Source of the DNA: Hirsutella rhossiliensis | Taxonomy: Eukaryota > Ascomycota > Sordariomycetes > Hypocreales > Ophiocordycipitaceae | Reading direction: 5' to 3' | DNA: 64,000 nucleotides | Assembly (NCBI RefSeq): GCF_020360975.1 | Contig: NW_025408683.1 | Coordinates: forward strand, 62,001 to 126,000 | Shown: positions 1 to 11,398 of the stretch, in pieces | Layout of the letters: every line of letters starts with the position of its first letter | Position numbering within the stretch: the stretch's first letter is position 1 | Notes under the pieces: model-generated | Databases searched by the model: none | The model's input: only the letters and a program-made list of their open reading frames with translations | Told to the model about the DNA's origin: nothing | Position numbers and translations under genes: made by a program

Positions 1-1
1 C

Positions 2-3000
2 ATCCCCCCCAACACGAACATGGATGTTGTGAACAGCAAAATAGACGAGCAACATTTGCGAATCAAATTCCCGAGGTCTGCGATTCCGTGGCCTAGACCT
101 GGACTTCGACGAGCCTCGGTCAACTCGTTCGGATTCGGCGGTGCCAATGCCCATGCTGTTGTTGACGACGCCTATCACTTTTTGCTGGAGCACAACCTGA
201 AGGGAAACCATAACACCGTTACAGAAGTTCCTCTGCTTGGCAGTGTGTTTGATTCAGGACGCATTAGTTTGAGCCAGCGCTGGCTCGCTCCACTTTTCAA
301 AGGACAAGGACCCAAGGAGATGACGCCCAAGATCCTTATATTTTCGTCCGCAGATGAAAGAGGCATAGCCCGTGTCACGCTGGCTTTGGCCGATCACTAC
401 CAGAATCTAGAGTTTGCTGAGGGTTGGGAAAGAGACGAATATCTGAGTCACGTTGCATACACCCTGGCTTCGCGAAGGAGCAGGCTCGCTTGGAGATCAT
501 TTTCGCTTTGCTTCACGCCGCGGGCCCTCTGCCTGCCAGAGACAGCCATCTCCAAGCCGCTGCGGCCAAGCAGGCGGCCAAAGCTTGCCTTCATCTTCAC
601 CGGCCAGGGAGCACAATGGGCTCAGATGGGCAGAGAGCTCCTCGACTGCGATGTTTTCCGCCTCAGTCTCGAGGCTGCCGAGTCATACTTGCATTCGCTG
701 GGGTGTCAATGGCCCCTCATAGGTCTTCAACTCTGGATGACTTGACCGAGATGAGTATTGGCTAACTACGGCGCAGAATCTCTCCTTGAACCCGCCGACT
801 CCAGCCGAATCCACCATCCTCAGTTCAGCCAGACCCTTTCCACGGCTTTGCAAGTCGCTTTGGTGGAACTGCTTCATGCCTACGGGATCAAGCCAAGCGC
901 TGTCATCGGCCACTCTTCAGGCGAGATTGCCGCGGCGTGAGGTCACCGACTCCCAAGACGAAACTATATGCTAACTGGTGGCATTCCATAGGTACTGTGC
1001 TGGATCCATATCACGCGAATCGGCGTGGAAGATTGCTTATATGCGCGGGCTCCATACTTCGAAACTCTTGGACTGCGCTGTCACCATGGCAATGATTTCA
1101 GTCGGAGTAACGGCGGAGCGTGCGAAAGAGTTTTTGGACTCAATGCCTCCAGCATCGGGACACCCTCTTGTCGTGGCATGTCGGAATAGCCCGGGGAACG
1201 TGACCATATCGGGAGACAAAGTACAGATTGATGCCCTGGTGTTGCTGCTCGAGAAGTCACAAGTATTTCATCGAAAGCTCAAGGTCGACATTGCCTACCA
1301 CTCGCCGCACATGGAGCAAGTGGCCGGAGACTTCTTGGACTCGGTCCAGGACATTCAACCGGGACACGAGGCTGGCACCTCTGCGATCATGATCTCAACG
1401 GTCACGGGGCAGAGAATATCGACTGACAGGATTTGCCAGCCGTCCTACTGGGCGCAAAACATGGTTTCTCTCGTGCGTTTTGACGAGGCTATCGAGAGAA
1501 TATGCGCGCATAGCGTGCGCAAGAAGCTTGATGGAAGCCACTTGAACAGGCTTCAGGTCGATGTCTGTCTCGAAGTCGGGCCCCATCCCGCACTGGCCGA
1601 GCCCGTCCGAGACATTACCAATCTCAGGAACAAGCAGATGGTGTATCTCTCTTCCCTTCGTCGGGGGTGCTCGGCTCAAGTATCAATTCTCGAGGCTGCT
1701 GGCCGACTACACTGCCTGGGATTTCCCGTGGATATTCACTACATCAATCATGGTGATGTGCCGAGAGCGCACCTCATGGCTCTCTGTGACCTTCCGGGAT
1801 ATCCCTTTGACCACTCCAAAAGCTACATGCACGAGAGCCGGATCAGCAAGGGCCTGAGACTCCGCTCGCAGCCAAAACTGGATCTCCTCGGGAAACAGGT
1901 GGGCGACTGGAACCCTCTAGATGCGAAGTGGCGTACCTTTCTCAGATTGTCAGAGTTGCCCTGGATGGAAGATCACAAGGTGGACACCCTATACCCTTTA
2001 CAAGCTCCTCAGCATGTTACTAAAGTCTGCTAGATCAACGGGACAGTCCTCTACCCGGCTGCCGGCATGTTGGTCATGGCTATCGAGGCAATAAAACAGC
2101 TGGCTTCGGAGTCCAACCATCCAATCGCCGGCTATCAGCTTCGAAACGTCAAGCTCAAAACAGCTCTAGTCATCCCTCCCACGGCTCGGGGAGTTGAGGT
2201 ACAATTTACCATTCGTCAGACCTCGAACTCTTCCAACAAAGATGTCGGCTGGTCGCTGTTCAGGCTATGCTCGAACGTCGACGGTAGGTGGTTGGAAATT
2301 TGCGAAGGATTGGTTCGCATCGACCCTGGCACGACTCTATCCGAGATTCACGGGGAGGGCGAAGAGGAGGAGGTGCGTCAATTTTTTCGAAGTTCCTGCA
2401 AAGAACAAATCGATCAATGTACCCGCGCCGCGGATGTACGACAGCTGTACGAGTGCTTGCAGCAGTACGGATTCGGGTTCGGTCCATTGTTCCAATCCAT
2501 CACCAACGCCCGGTACGATGACACAAGAGCAACGGCCAGTATCAAGACTTTTCAGTGGTCCGAGACGAGTGAGACCAACCCGAGGCAGCCACATGTGGTG
2601 CATCCATGTACTCTGGACGGCTTTCTACAGCTCCCTCTAGTAGCTCACACCCAAGGAGGGCCGTTGCAGACAAACACACTTGTTCCCTCCTTTATTCGAC
2701 GGATGTGGGTGTCCAACTCTGGACTCAATTGGCCGCCGAGCAGCTCAGTCACGGTGGTGTCACATCTCATCGCTTTGGACAACCAGGGGCTGGAGGCTCA
2801 AATATCCGCCTTGACAGAGGGAGGTGCTGATGTCTGCGCTCGTATCGATGGCGCCCGCTTCTCCTTCATCGGTGGCTCCGGGCTTGCGGAAGATGACGCC
2901 CACGAAGGACCAATATCTTGGAATCTTGAGTGGCAGCCTGATCTGGACCTGCTGGGCCGTGAACAGATCCAAGACTTGTGTGCGGTCAAGTCAGCTGCAA

Positions 3001-6000
3001 ACGATGAGCCTGTCGCATTCTTCGAAAAGCTCACATTTCTGTTGTTTGTTTTTCTATTCCGAATGCAGCGGGATATGAGATATTCGTGTTCTCCTGCGAC
3101 GCCGACTCATCTGCAAAGGTATTTGGGCTGGGCACGCGAGCAAATACACAAACATGGAGGGAACATACAGGCCAAGAACAACCTCTCATGGACAAGCCTT
3201 GCTCTTGACGACCGGTATCTAGAGTCATTGTATCAGGAAGTCGAAAGTTCCAACGCACAGGGTAGAGTCTGCGTGACAGTCGGTCGAAAGTTGACGCAGA
3301 TCCTTCGTTCTGAGATCGACGTCTTGGAACTTCTCATACAGTCTAAACTTCTCACAGACTTATACCATGAGCTTTCCAACATGCCAAAAGCGTTTAAAAG
3401 CCTCGATATTTACCTCACAGCGTACGCACACAAGAACCCTAGCTCTCGCTACTTGGAGATTGGAGCGGGCACAGGAGGATGCACAGGGAACATCCTCAAG
3501 GCCTTGACCAGCCACGGAGATCCCGTCTCGGCAACGGCATTATATTCCGATTACACATTCACCGACATCTTGGAGAGCTTTTTCGAAAAGGCAAGAGAGA
3601 GGTTCCATGGCTATCGAAGCATGGTGTTCCAGCGTTTGGACATTGAAACCACGCCGGGCAGTCAGGGGTTCGATCCGGGGTCTTACGATGTCGTGGTCGC
3701 GGCTAATGTCCTCCATGCCACAAAGGACCTCAGCAACACTCTGAAAAACGTGTTCGAGCTTTTGCACCCGGGCGGAAAGCTCATTCTATACGAGATCACG
3801 AACCCGGACATTCTTCGAAACAACTTCACTATGGGCCTTTTACCCGGGTGGTGGCAGAGCACTGAAGCTTACAGGACCGACGGACCTTGCATATCGAAGA
3901 GCAAATGGCACGATGTGCTCCTCAAACGTGGCTTCACCGGAGTGGATTTCGCTTTTCGAGACTATGAGAATGACGCTTGCCATGAGTTCAGCGTTCTTAT
4001 TTCCACAAAGCCGGACAGAGCACCCGCGCTGAATATCTCCCCCAATGTAGTGACAGTCACCGGTCAAAGCACAGAAAGCCAGGTCCAGCTTGTTTCGGAG
4101 GTCCAGAGCTGCCTGGGAATAAGCAATATGGCTCGGAACCACATTGTCAGTCTATCTGAAGCCGCATCTTTGCAGGCGCAATCAGGATCGCTCTTCATCT
4201 TCACCGACGAGCTATATGAGCCGATGCTTCAGGGCCTCGATGAGACCAAATTCCGCCAGCTTCAGCAATGCCTGACCAGCTGCGATACCGTCATATGGCT
4301 GACCCGTGCAACTAGTGATGGCTCGTCACCTCCGTCTTTCAGCCTGGTGGACGGCCTCGCCCGTGTACTCCGTGTCGAGGAGGCTGTTAAATTCGTCACG
4401 ATTGCGCTGAATCCTGCTTCCGAGAGTCGCGGGTCCTGGGCCAATTCTGTTGCCCGCATAGCACAACTGACTCTTGGTGCCCCTGCAAATCGCTACGAGT
4501 CTGCATACGAGGAAAGGGACGGCATGCTGCGAGTGTGCAGGCTAAAGATGGCGCAAGATGCCAGCAAAGTGATCCGTACCTCGGCTCTGACCAAAATATC
4601 GGCAGACATGCCGTGGGGATCTGCTCCCCCCTTGCGGCTCACGATCGGGTCGCCAGGCATGTTGGACTCTCTGCAGTTTGTAGAAGACGAAGAAGCCTCC
4701 AAGCATCTGGAAGCTGATGAAGTTGAGATCGAAGTTCACGCGGTCGGCCTCAATTTCAAAGATTGTCTGATTGCGCTTGGATCAATGTACGGCGATGCTC
4801 TCGGTTACGAGTGCTCGGGGATTGTCACGCGCGCTGGATCAGCAAGCCAATTCAGGGAGGGGGACCGTGTGGCCATGTCCACGGTGGAGGCCTTCAGGAC
4901 ATATGCTCGGAGCAAGATGCATGGCGTCTGCAAGCTGCCCCCTGAAACTTCGTTCGTAGAAGCAGCTGCCCTACCAGTCCAGTTCATGACTGCCTGGGTA
5001 TGCATCCACGAACTGGGCCGGCTTCGACAGGGCGAGTCGATTCTAATACACGCGGGTGCCGGGGGAACAGGCCAGGCTGCGATACAGCTGGCAAGTCTGA
5101 TCGGGGCCGAGATATTCGTCACTGTGGGATCCGTTAAGAAGAAGCAACTTCTCGTGACGGAGTACCGGCTTCAAGAAGACCACATACTCTACAGCAGAGA
5201 CACGACTTTTGTTGATGACCTGAAGCGCATGACCCGAGGACGCGGCGTCGATGTGGTGTTAAACTCGCTGGCCGGAGAGAGTCTCATGGCCTCTTGGGAC
5301 TGCGTCGCCCCATACGGACGCTTCGTCGAGATTGGCAAGCGAGACATTCTGGCAGACTCGGGGCTTCCAATGCTCAATTTCAACGAAAACAAGACCTTCT
5401 CTGCCTTTGACGGCGCCAAATGGGTGCTCGAGCGCCCCAGGGAGGCGCAGCGGGCAATCGAGGCCGTCATCGACATGCATGCCAAGGGGCTGCTCCATAC
5501 GGCACGTCCGCTCAACGTTTACAGCATCTCTGACGCCTCCAAGGCCTTCAGGGCATTGGCAGATGGCAAAAGCAGCGGCAAAGCGGTGCTGGAGGTGAAA
5601 CGAGACACCATAGTCACGGTAAGAGTTGACGTCCCGGTTCCCGGTGCTGCCTTTCTTATGCGGAACACAAGAACTGAAACTGAAACTGGGATCATAGGCC
5701 ATGCTCAGTCGCGAACATTTGTTTACTTTCGACGAAAACAAGACATATGTGATTGCCGGAGGACTCGGAGGCATCGGCCGCAGCATCGCAAGATGGCTCG
5801 CCAGCCGCGGCGCTCGGTGGATGCTGCTCCTCTCCCGTTCTGGAGCCACTTCAGCGACAGCCCGAGAGCTGGTGCAAGAGTTAAAGAGCGCTGGAGTCTA
5901 CGTGTCCATGCCGGCTTGTGATATCAGTAGCAAAGACGTTTTGGAGAAAGTCTTGGCTGAGTCTGAGCGAGAGATGCCACCCATCAAGGGCTGCATCCAA

Positions 6001-6931
6001 GCATCCATGGTTCTACAGGTATGTCCAAGAAGCTCTCTCATGGCCCATATCCGCAATTTCTCAACAAGACTACTTCTAGGACGAGGTATTTGGAAAGATG
6101 TCGTTTTCCCAGTGGCAAGCCGTTTTGAAGCCCAAGGTCGACGGCTCGTGGAATCTGCACGCTCTTTTGCCGCAGAAACTCGATTTCTTTGTGCTTCTGT
6201 CATCTGTTTCTGGCATCTGCGGTCAGCACGGCCAAGCAAACTACGCTGCCGCAAACACGTACCTCGACGCCCTTGCGCACTACCGTGTTGCGCGGGGCCA
6301 GCCAGCTGTCTCCATAGATCTCGGGGCGGTCATCTCTGACGGCTATCTTGCGGAGAACGAGGCTATGCGGAATCGACTAATGTCCTATGGGTCCATGCTT
6401 CCCATCACTCGGCGTGATATTTACAGCCTCCTCGACTACTACTGCCATCCATCCAGGGAGGTTTTGACGGCCGTTGGGTGCCAATCTGTGGTCGGAATCA
6501 ACACCAGGGCCAATATAGTCGCTCAGGGACACGAGGAGCCAGATTGGCTGCAGCAGCCGCTATTCAGCACCATGAATCGAGCGTCGAGCGTCGAAAGCCC
6601 CCAGTTCGCTCCCGGGGAAGACACGCGAGACATTCGAACGAGGGCTATAGATACCCGGTCCCTAACCGAGGCCGGAGCCGTGGTTGCGGAAGCACTGGTA
6701 TCCAAGCTGCGGCGCAACCTCTCGACGCTTCCAGATGAAATGGACATGCACTCGTCCATCCCAACGTACGGCGTGGACTCGCTGCTCGCGGTGGAGCTGC
6801 GCAGTTGGATCGCCAAGCACTTCGAGGTCGATATTTCCATTTTTGAGATGCTGAGCGGCACGAGCTTTGCCAATCTTGGAGTCGCCGTGGCGAGCAAGAT
6901 GTCGCACAGTCGGTGGCGCGAGGATCTGTGA
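2..6931 (+). CDS. Highly reducing type I polyketide synthase, 5'-truncated by the window edge (AT-DH-cMT-ER-KR-ACP plus KS tail)
   Basis: Builds a reduced, C-methylated polyketide chain by iterative condensation. The frame is open from base 2. Reading gives exons 2-722, 777-936, 992-1979, 2034-5618, 5698-6018 and 6080-6931 (2,208 codons plus stop). All five introns are GT-AG, 54-79 bp, and the first two have GCTAAC branch points. Domain order: KS C-terminus (IPPN at the edge, [11 protein letters not shown]); AT ([12 protein letters not shown], catalytic GHSSGE); DH (H of [11 protein letters not shown] of TLDGFLQ); C-methyltransferase (LEIGAGTGG near 3455); ER ([19 protein letters not shown]); KR ([12 protein letters not shown], catalytic Tyr in QANYAAANT); ACP (phosphopantetheine Ser of GVDSL at 6779-6781). 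There is no thioesterase after the ACP, as usual for this class, so release needs a separate enzyme or nucleophile. No internal lesion was found. Most of the KS, including its active-site Cys, lies upstream of the window. The product cannot be inferred. Confidence 0.93.
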
Positions 6932-7432
6932 GGTTTGTCTGCACATTTCTATGACAGACAGCTTGTGTGCGCCATGGTTAGACAGAGTATTTACTCTATC
7001 TCGAGTAACAGTATCCTGGCAAAGCTCGAACACGGAAGACCATAAGTACGAATAAGCAAAAGGTTGTATCTTCGATGACTTCAAGCTCAATTTGCCTGCT
7101 TTTCCGCGTGATTTCACTTCGTATACTGCATAAAGCTTTCCTGTAAATACGGACCTCATGGCAGGTGTAGTTGGGTTCAGCAGATATCTTTTTGTGCAGT
7201 CAATAAGGTATCTGGAAGAACGTTGCTTCTAGATATGAGCAGAACTAGCTCCAGCAATCGCAAGTCTTACCAGATTCCCCTCAGTGTGATACCCTTACCC
7301 CACGACGAAACCGGTCCGGAGTTCGGGGAGACAGTGTAGTAGGGTCTCGCGGCAAGATTGGTAGCATACGAGGACACACATCCAACGTTTCTTCTATGGG
7401 AGACCAACGAAGCCTTGGAGCGTATCTCCCGT
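6932..7432. other. Convergent 3' intergenic region between the PKS and the first UstYa-like gene
   Basis: About 500 bp separate the PKS stop from the stop of the gene on the opposite strand. I see only short shadow frames and no conserved protein. It should hold the 3' UTRs and poly(A) sites of both convergent genes. No clear terminator or repeat is visible. Confidence 0.5.
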
Positions 7433-8490
7433 CTAGCCGGGAGCGGGCCTCGGTCGTCCCGGGGCAAAGGGGAGGGGATGGTTAAGTCCATTCCTTTTCA
7501 TCATCCAGCTCTTGACTTTTGCAAAGTTTCGACACGTATGAAGAGCCTGAAAATTGGGCATGGGACGATTCATTCTCTCATTCCAAGTGACTAGCAAGGG
7601 CGTGACGTCAATGTTGCACATGAGTGCTTGACGTACGTAGTCGACACAGTGGTCTAGCGACAGGTTTCAGTATCTGACCGCTAATCGGGAATCTTTATCT
7701 TTGCTTACTGATGTGCGTCTTGAAGACAGGCTCGGGGTCGTTCATGGGATAGTAGTCAGGGCGCAGAGCACGGCGAATCATGTTCTGAATGCATATGCCG
7801 TCAACATCGTGAAGCAGACACGAGACAGGGAAGAGCTCACCAGACAGTGTATTTGATGGAAGCCGTCTATTCCAACTAGGTAATGTCCGCTGTCTTTCTT
7901 CAGAGTTTTTCCTTGAACTGAAGATGCCTCTGCGCCGATGAGATCAACACCATCAACTTTGCTGCCAAGTTAGCGAAACCGCAATATTTAAGGGGGAACT
8001 TCAGAGGGGAGGGTCACCTTCGAGCAATGCTCTCCACGCCCTGTCTATCTCCTTGCTCGGTTCGCCCACGTAATTCACCGCATTGGGAGGCTCCGTGATG
8101 AACAGTGTGCCGTTGGCATCAAAGTCTAAATTGCCACTGAACCGATATTTCTCAATCTCTATGGCGGATCGGAGAGGCTCTATGTCGGATCCGTTAGTTC
8201 AGTGATGTCTTGCGTGTTCGGACGATGCAGCGTTGAGCCTTACCCAGGTCCGTGTCAAATCCTCTTGCAAATGAGTTCCGTTGTGCAAGACGAGTCGAAA
8301 CATATGCAACTAGACCGAGTGAAGCGGCCCATAGAATGGCGACTATGGCATAGACGTGAAGTTTTTGGCACCAGCGCCATTTCTGTGGCGTACTTGTACC
8401 GCCGCGCAGGAAACCGAGAGTCTCCGGTAGGCCTGTCGACTGCTTCTCTTCGTCCAGAGACTCAGACTCCTGGCTTACTCTCTCATACAT
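7433..8490 (-). CDS. UstYa-family (DUF3328) membrane oxidase, copy 1
   Basis: UstYa-family proteins carry out oxidative cyclisation or oxidation of peptides and other metabolites; in ustiloxin-type RiPPs they help form the macrocycle. Read on the minus strand: exons 8490-8244, 8179-8018, 7956-7841, 7784-7709 and 7653-7433, with intron phases 1,1,0,1, giving 273 aa. Residues 1-43 are polar, 44-65 form one membrane segment (AIVAILWAASLGLVAYVS), followed by FDTDL, a YRFSGNLDF segment and YVGEPSKEID. Both family HxxHC motifs are present: HQIHC at 170-174 and HINHC at 199-203, then LMCNIDVTP and HTCRNF. Intron 2 needs an AAG acceptor to keep the frame. The ATG at 8488-8490 gives the usual MYER-type start. 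Exon lengths and phases mirror the gene at 11399-12547, so the two are paralogues. Family assignment is strong; the substrate is inferred from the neighbouring repeat protein. Confidence 0.88.
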
Positions 8491-9776
8491 GTGGACGGCG
8501 AGGAGGAGCCCGGATATACTCCTTGGGTCTTGCGGGGTGTAAGTGAATGTGGCTCGAATTGGGGAAGAACGGTGGGGCGTGATGCGTTCAGATGGAAGAA
8601 GTTGGGTCTCATTGCAAAGCCAGAGAGGCTGGCCTGCTTCGTTGTTCCAGCAACAGCTATGGGCCCAAAGTAAGGTGAAAGTGCGGACGAAGTAGTGAGA
8701 AACCTGATGGAATCGTTAAATCGGCTTACACGATGCGAATGGCGAGCACGTCATGGCTACATTTAGTAAAAACATGTCCGTCTAGGCACGGTCCACACTC
8801 GGTAAGCGGAGCCGAAGACCTTTCAGTTCAAAAACCAAACCGGGTATCCCAGCATCCAGGATATATGTCTCGCACTGTAAGACGAGAAACCTCTGGCCAG
8901 TACGAAGTATTGGTGGTTCTGTGATCTTGTGCCACCGCTCTTGCAGACCCTTGACCGTCACCATGCATCGTGTGCGCAGGCTGCCTGGCACGCGTGCATA
9001 TGCAGGCCTCTCTGTGTTGGGTACAAATTCTCAAGTTATGACAAAATGACTGCAACTTCTGGAAAGTTGGGCTCGCTGGGAAACTGAAGATCGACAGATG
9101 GATGGCCATGGCACCCCCTCTACCCCGTCAGCGCCGGCGGCTTGTGCAAAGAATCGGGATAAGATAGATTACTCCACGCAACCACGCCATGGCGAGCGGG
9201 GGTTAACACGACCAGACTTCTGCCAACCATGACAACATGGAGCGACGTCGCGTGCCGTGATCCGTGAGCCTTGTACCATCAGCCCCGTTTTGCAACCATC
9301 CTACGTGTACATACCGAACAACATTAGGCAAGCCCTTTGCACATAGCCTCGGTCATGTTCTCTGGTGCGGCTTTGGACTAGTCTCATGTCACGATCACGA
9401 TGCTTCATATCCATAGAGTCGCCGTTTAAAATTTACTTTTATGGCACCAAAAGGTCATGTTGTTGTCTGTTAACCCAAGATTGATATACAAATTTGATGA
9501 TGTTTCTTAAGCTAGAGGTCAAGGTAGTAAATGACAGGAATAAATGTTGGCGAAAGGCTAATCATTTGATGAAATCGCCCCGGACTCGCTACTCATAACC
9601 TAGAGCTGTACTGTAGTCTCCCAGGACAACTGTCCGCCATCCCGTATCATATCTACCACTCGCCATCCAAAGTTTTTAGGTGAACGGCTAAATCCGTATA
9701 TTCGGCTCGTGTAGTTGCAAGATATTGGTGTCCTTGGAGATTACAGCCCGCCTTGCTGGGACTGACCCTCGGCCTT
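8491..9776. other. Intergenic region, 1.3 kb, no supported gene
   Basis: This lies upstream of the first UstYa-like gene and downstream of the precursor gene. Frames up to about 90 codons occur on both strands, but none shows a recognisable motif, consistent splice sites or a plausible start context. It must contain the promoter of the UstYa-like gene. Nothing else could be supported. Confidence 0.5.
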
Positions 9777-10118
9777 CTACTCAGTGTAAGTCTTCCAGTT
9801 GTTGTCCACGATGGAAGACTCAAGCTTGTCGTCGACATAGGTCTTCCAATTGTTATCCACAATTGACGACTCTACCTTGTCCCGCTTGTCGACGTAAGTC
9901 TTCCAATTGTTGTCCACGATGGACGATTCGACCTTGTCGTTGATATAAGTCTTCCAATTGTTGTCCACAATAGACGACTCGACCTTGTTGTCTGTTTGAT
10001 TAATTAGCTTTATGGATTCTATATCCATGACAATCATGCGCTACTGACTCGCGATGGGCGAAGCAGCCACTAGAGCGGACAGCGAGGCGAGGGCCAGATA
10101 GATTCGTTGGGCGTGCAT
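9777..10118 (-). CDS. Candidate RiPP precursor: signal peptide plus four 13-residue core repeats
   Basis: Two exons, 10118-10049 and 9991-9777, give a 94-aa secreted protein. The 57-bp intron (10048-9992) has a GTCAGT donor, a GCTAATTAAT branch region and a CAG acceptor. It is a multiple of three and removes an in-frame TAG at 10043-10041. Residues 1-23 form a signal peptide (MHAQR, then LALASLSALVAASPIA). Residues 27-92 hold four copies of [V/L]ESSIVDNNWKTY, joined by INDK, VDKRDK and VDDK; the chain ends TE. This is the layout of dikaritin-type precursors (UstA class), where Kex2 and other peptidases release repeated cores that UstYa-type oxidases cyclise; Trp and Tyr in NNWKTY are plausible crosslink residues. 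It lies between two UstYa-like genes. Only one linker has a dibasic KR, which is odd. A repeat-containing secreted structural peptide is the main alternative. Confidence 0.8.
9786..9983 (-). repeat. In-gene tandem repeat encoding the four core blocks
   Basis: The 39-bp coding blocks lie at 9983-9945, 9932-9894, 9875-9837 and 9824-9786. They are nearly identical in protein but differ at several third codon positions, so the peptide sequence is held while silent sites drift. Spacers are 12, 18 and 12 bp. The 18-bp spacer differs from the 12-bp ones mainly by the six bases that encode Lys-Arg. Confidence 0.9.
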
Positions 10119-11398
10119 GTCGGTACCGTAGGGGGTTTTCTGCCAAGATTGTACTGCGTTGTTGTTTTTTGAAGGCTAAAGAGATCAAGGTCAAGAGATT
10201 TGCACCGTAGAGATATTTGTCTTGTTCAGGCACCTAGAGGAAGCATCAATGATATATAGCCTCATTCATCGTGGCAATCATTTCACTCGCGCACGCAAGT
10301 ATCCATCTTGATTCCGCTTGTATACCTACGACATAAGTGTCGGCGTTTTCCATTTGAGGACATGGAGGAAGTTGGGATCAAGATCAGACAAGCAAGACGC
10401 TGCCAGGTGTATCGTCACTAGCTGCATCCAAGAGGGTGTGGCATTCGAGTGAGCAACAAGCCCAAGATGTCACGTTCCGCAACTCGTTCTCGCTCAACCC
10501 CGCAGGCACTCGTAGCCTACGAGCCGCTGACCAGAATGCGACGGTTTCAAGGGCCTCGCTTAAGCCTAGTGGGTGTTCAGGCGGAAACGTGTACACCAAG
10601 TTGGAATTGCACAATGAACACTGTGTAGGTTGACCTGGGATCGTCTGGTTGAATGCAAGTATTCGGGGATATCGCAGCCTTGGCCCTCACTCCATAGGAA
10701 GCCCTCGCCACCTCGTCTTCCCTTCGTCGGCTCTCTGCACTTCCCCTTAGATCCTCCTATGGCCCATCTTTCCAAAAAGATATCCTTGAGACCTGCAAAA
10801 TCCAGCCACGCTTCGCCACAGCTCTAACAGCACGAAAGCTGACTCTGCATATGTATGTAACTCCTCCTTCACTATCCCGGGCGCTTTGTTCTACTCAAGG
10901 TTTCGACCACCATCACAACCTCTGTGTTTGCGATGAAACCCAAAGGGCCTGGGTAAAGTCAGCTGCCAGACGGAATCACAAGTGCGCCCAGATTGTGCCG
11001 CACCAGGCATCCAAATGGCTCGGCGCATACCAAGCTGGGCAGGTCTAAAGAAACGCTTGCTTCCGAGAATCAAGAGAAAACCCTTGAATCGCAGGGGCGC
11101 CAGCAAGCTGCATTTACGTCGCTGCGGTCAGCAGAATGTTGCTCGGATTATATGCAGAACGGATGGGAACCTTTGTGATCTCGGTCCTTGCCACATTGAG
11201 CCATCGAGCGTCGATCGTGAGGGAATCTTCTTCTCCGATGCCTGGGGCAGACGCAATCTCCCCACGTCGTCTTGCGTAAGCGCTCCTTGGTCTCTGTAGG
11301 CCAATTTGGCATAATATTGTGGTCAAATTCGGGAATGGTGTTGACTGCTGTGAGAACGAATCTTTATTTGTCGATTTCTCTTCAATCAGGCCAACTCA
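10119..11398. other. Divergent promoter region between the precursor and the second UstYa-like gene
   Basis: About 1.28 kb lie between two genes transcribed away from each other, so it should hold both promoters. Several frames of 60-105 codons exist (for example around 10384-10633 and 10982-11299), but they overlap on opposite strands and show no family motif. I found no repeat or RNA gene. A shared regulatory site would be expected here but cannot be named from sequence alone. Confidence 0.5.

Noticed and set aside
4770..4960. Second small gene overlapping the PKS enoyl reductase region
   Set aside because: The frame is a shadow of the continuous PKS exon, which has the full ER motif set in the main frame.
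8782..9109. Minus-strand frames of 69 and 93 codons upstream of the first UstYa-like gene
   Set aside because: No recognisable family, no conserved composition, and they overlap each other in different frames.
9725..9943. Plus-strand 72-codon frame rich in Cys, opposite the precursor repeats
   Set aside because: It is the antisense of the repeat array; its Cys-Pro pattern only mirrors the repeated codons, and it lacks a signal peptide or splice support.
10384..10633. Overlapping frames on both strands that resemble small proteins
   Set aside because: Opposite-strand frames of similar length overlap fully, one begins at GTG rather than ATG, and no motif or splice structure supports either.
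10982..11299. 105-codon plus-strand frame before the second UstYa-like gene
   Set aside because: Arg-rich, motif-free translation in the presumed promoter region; a chance frame in GC-balanced DNA is more likely.
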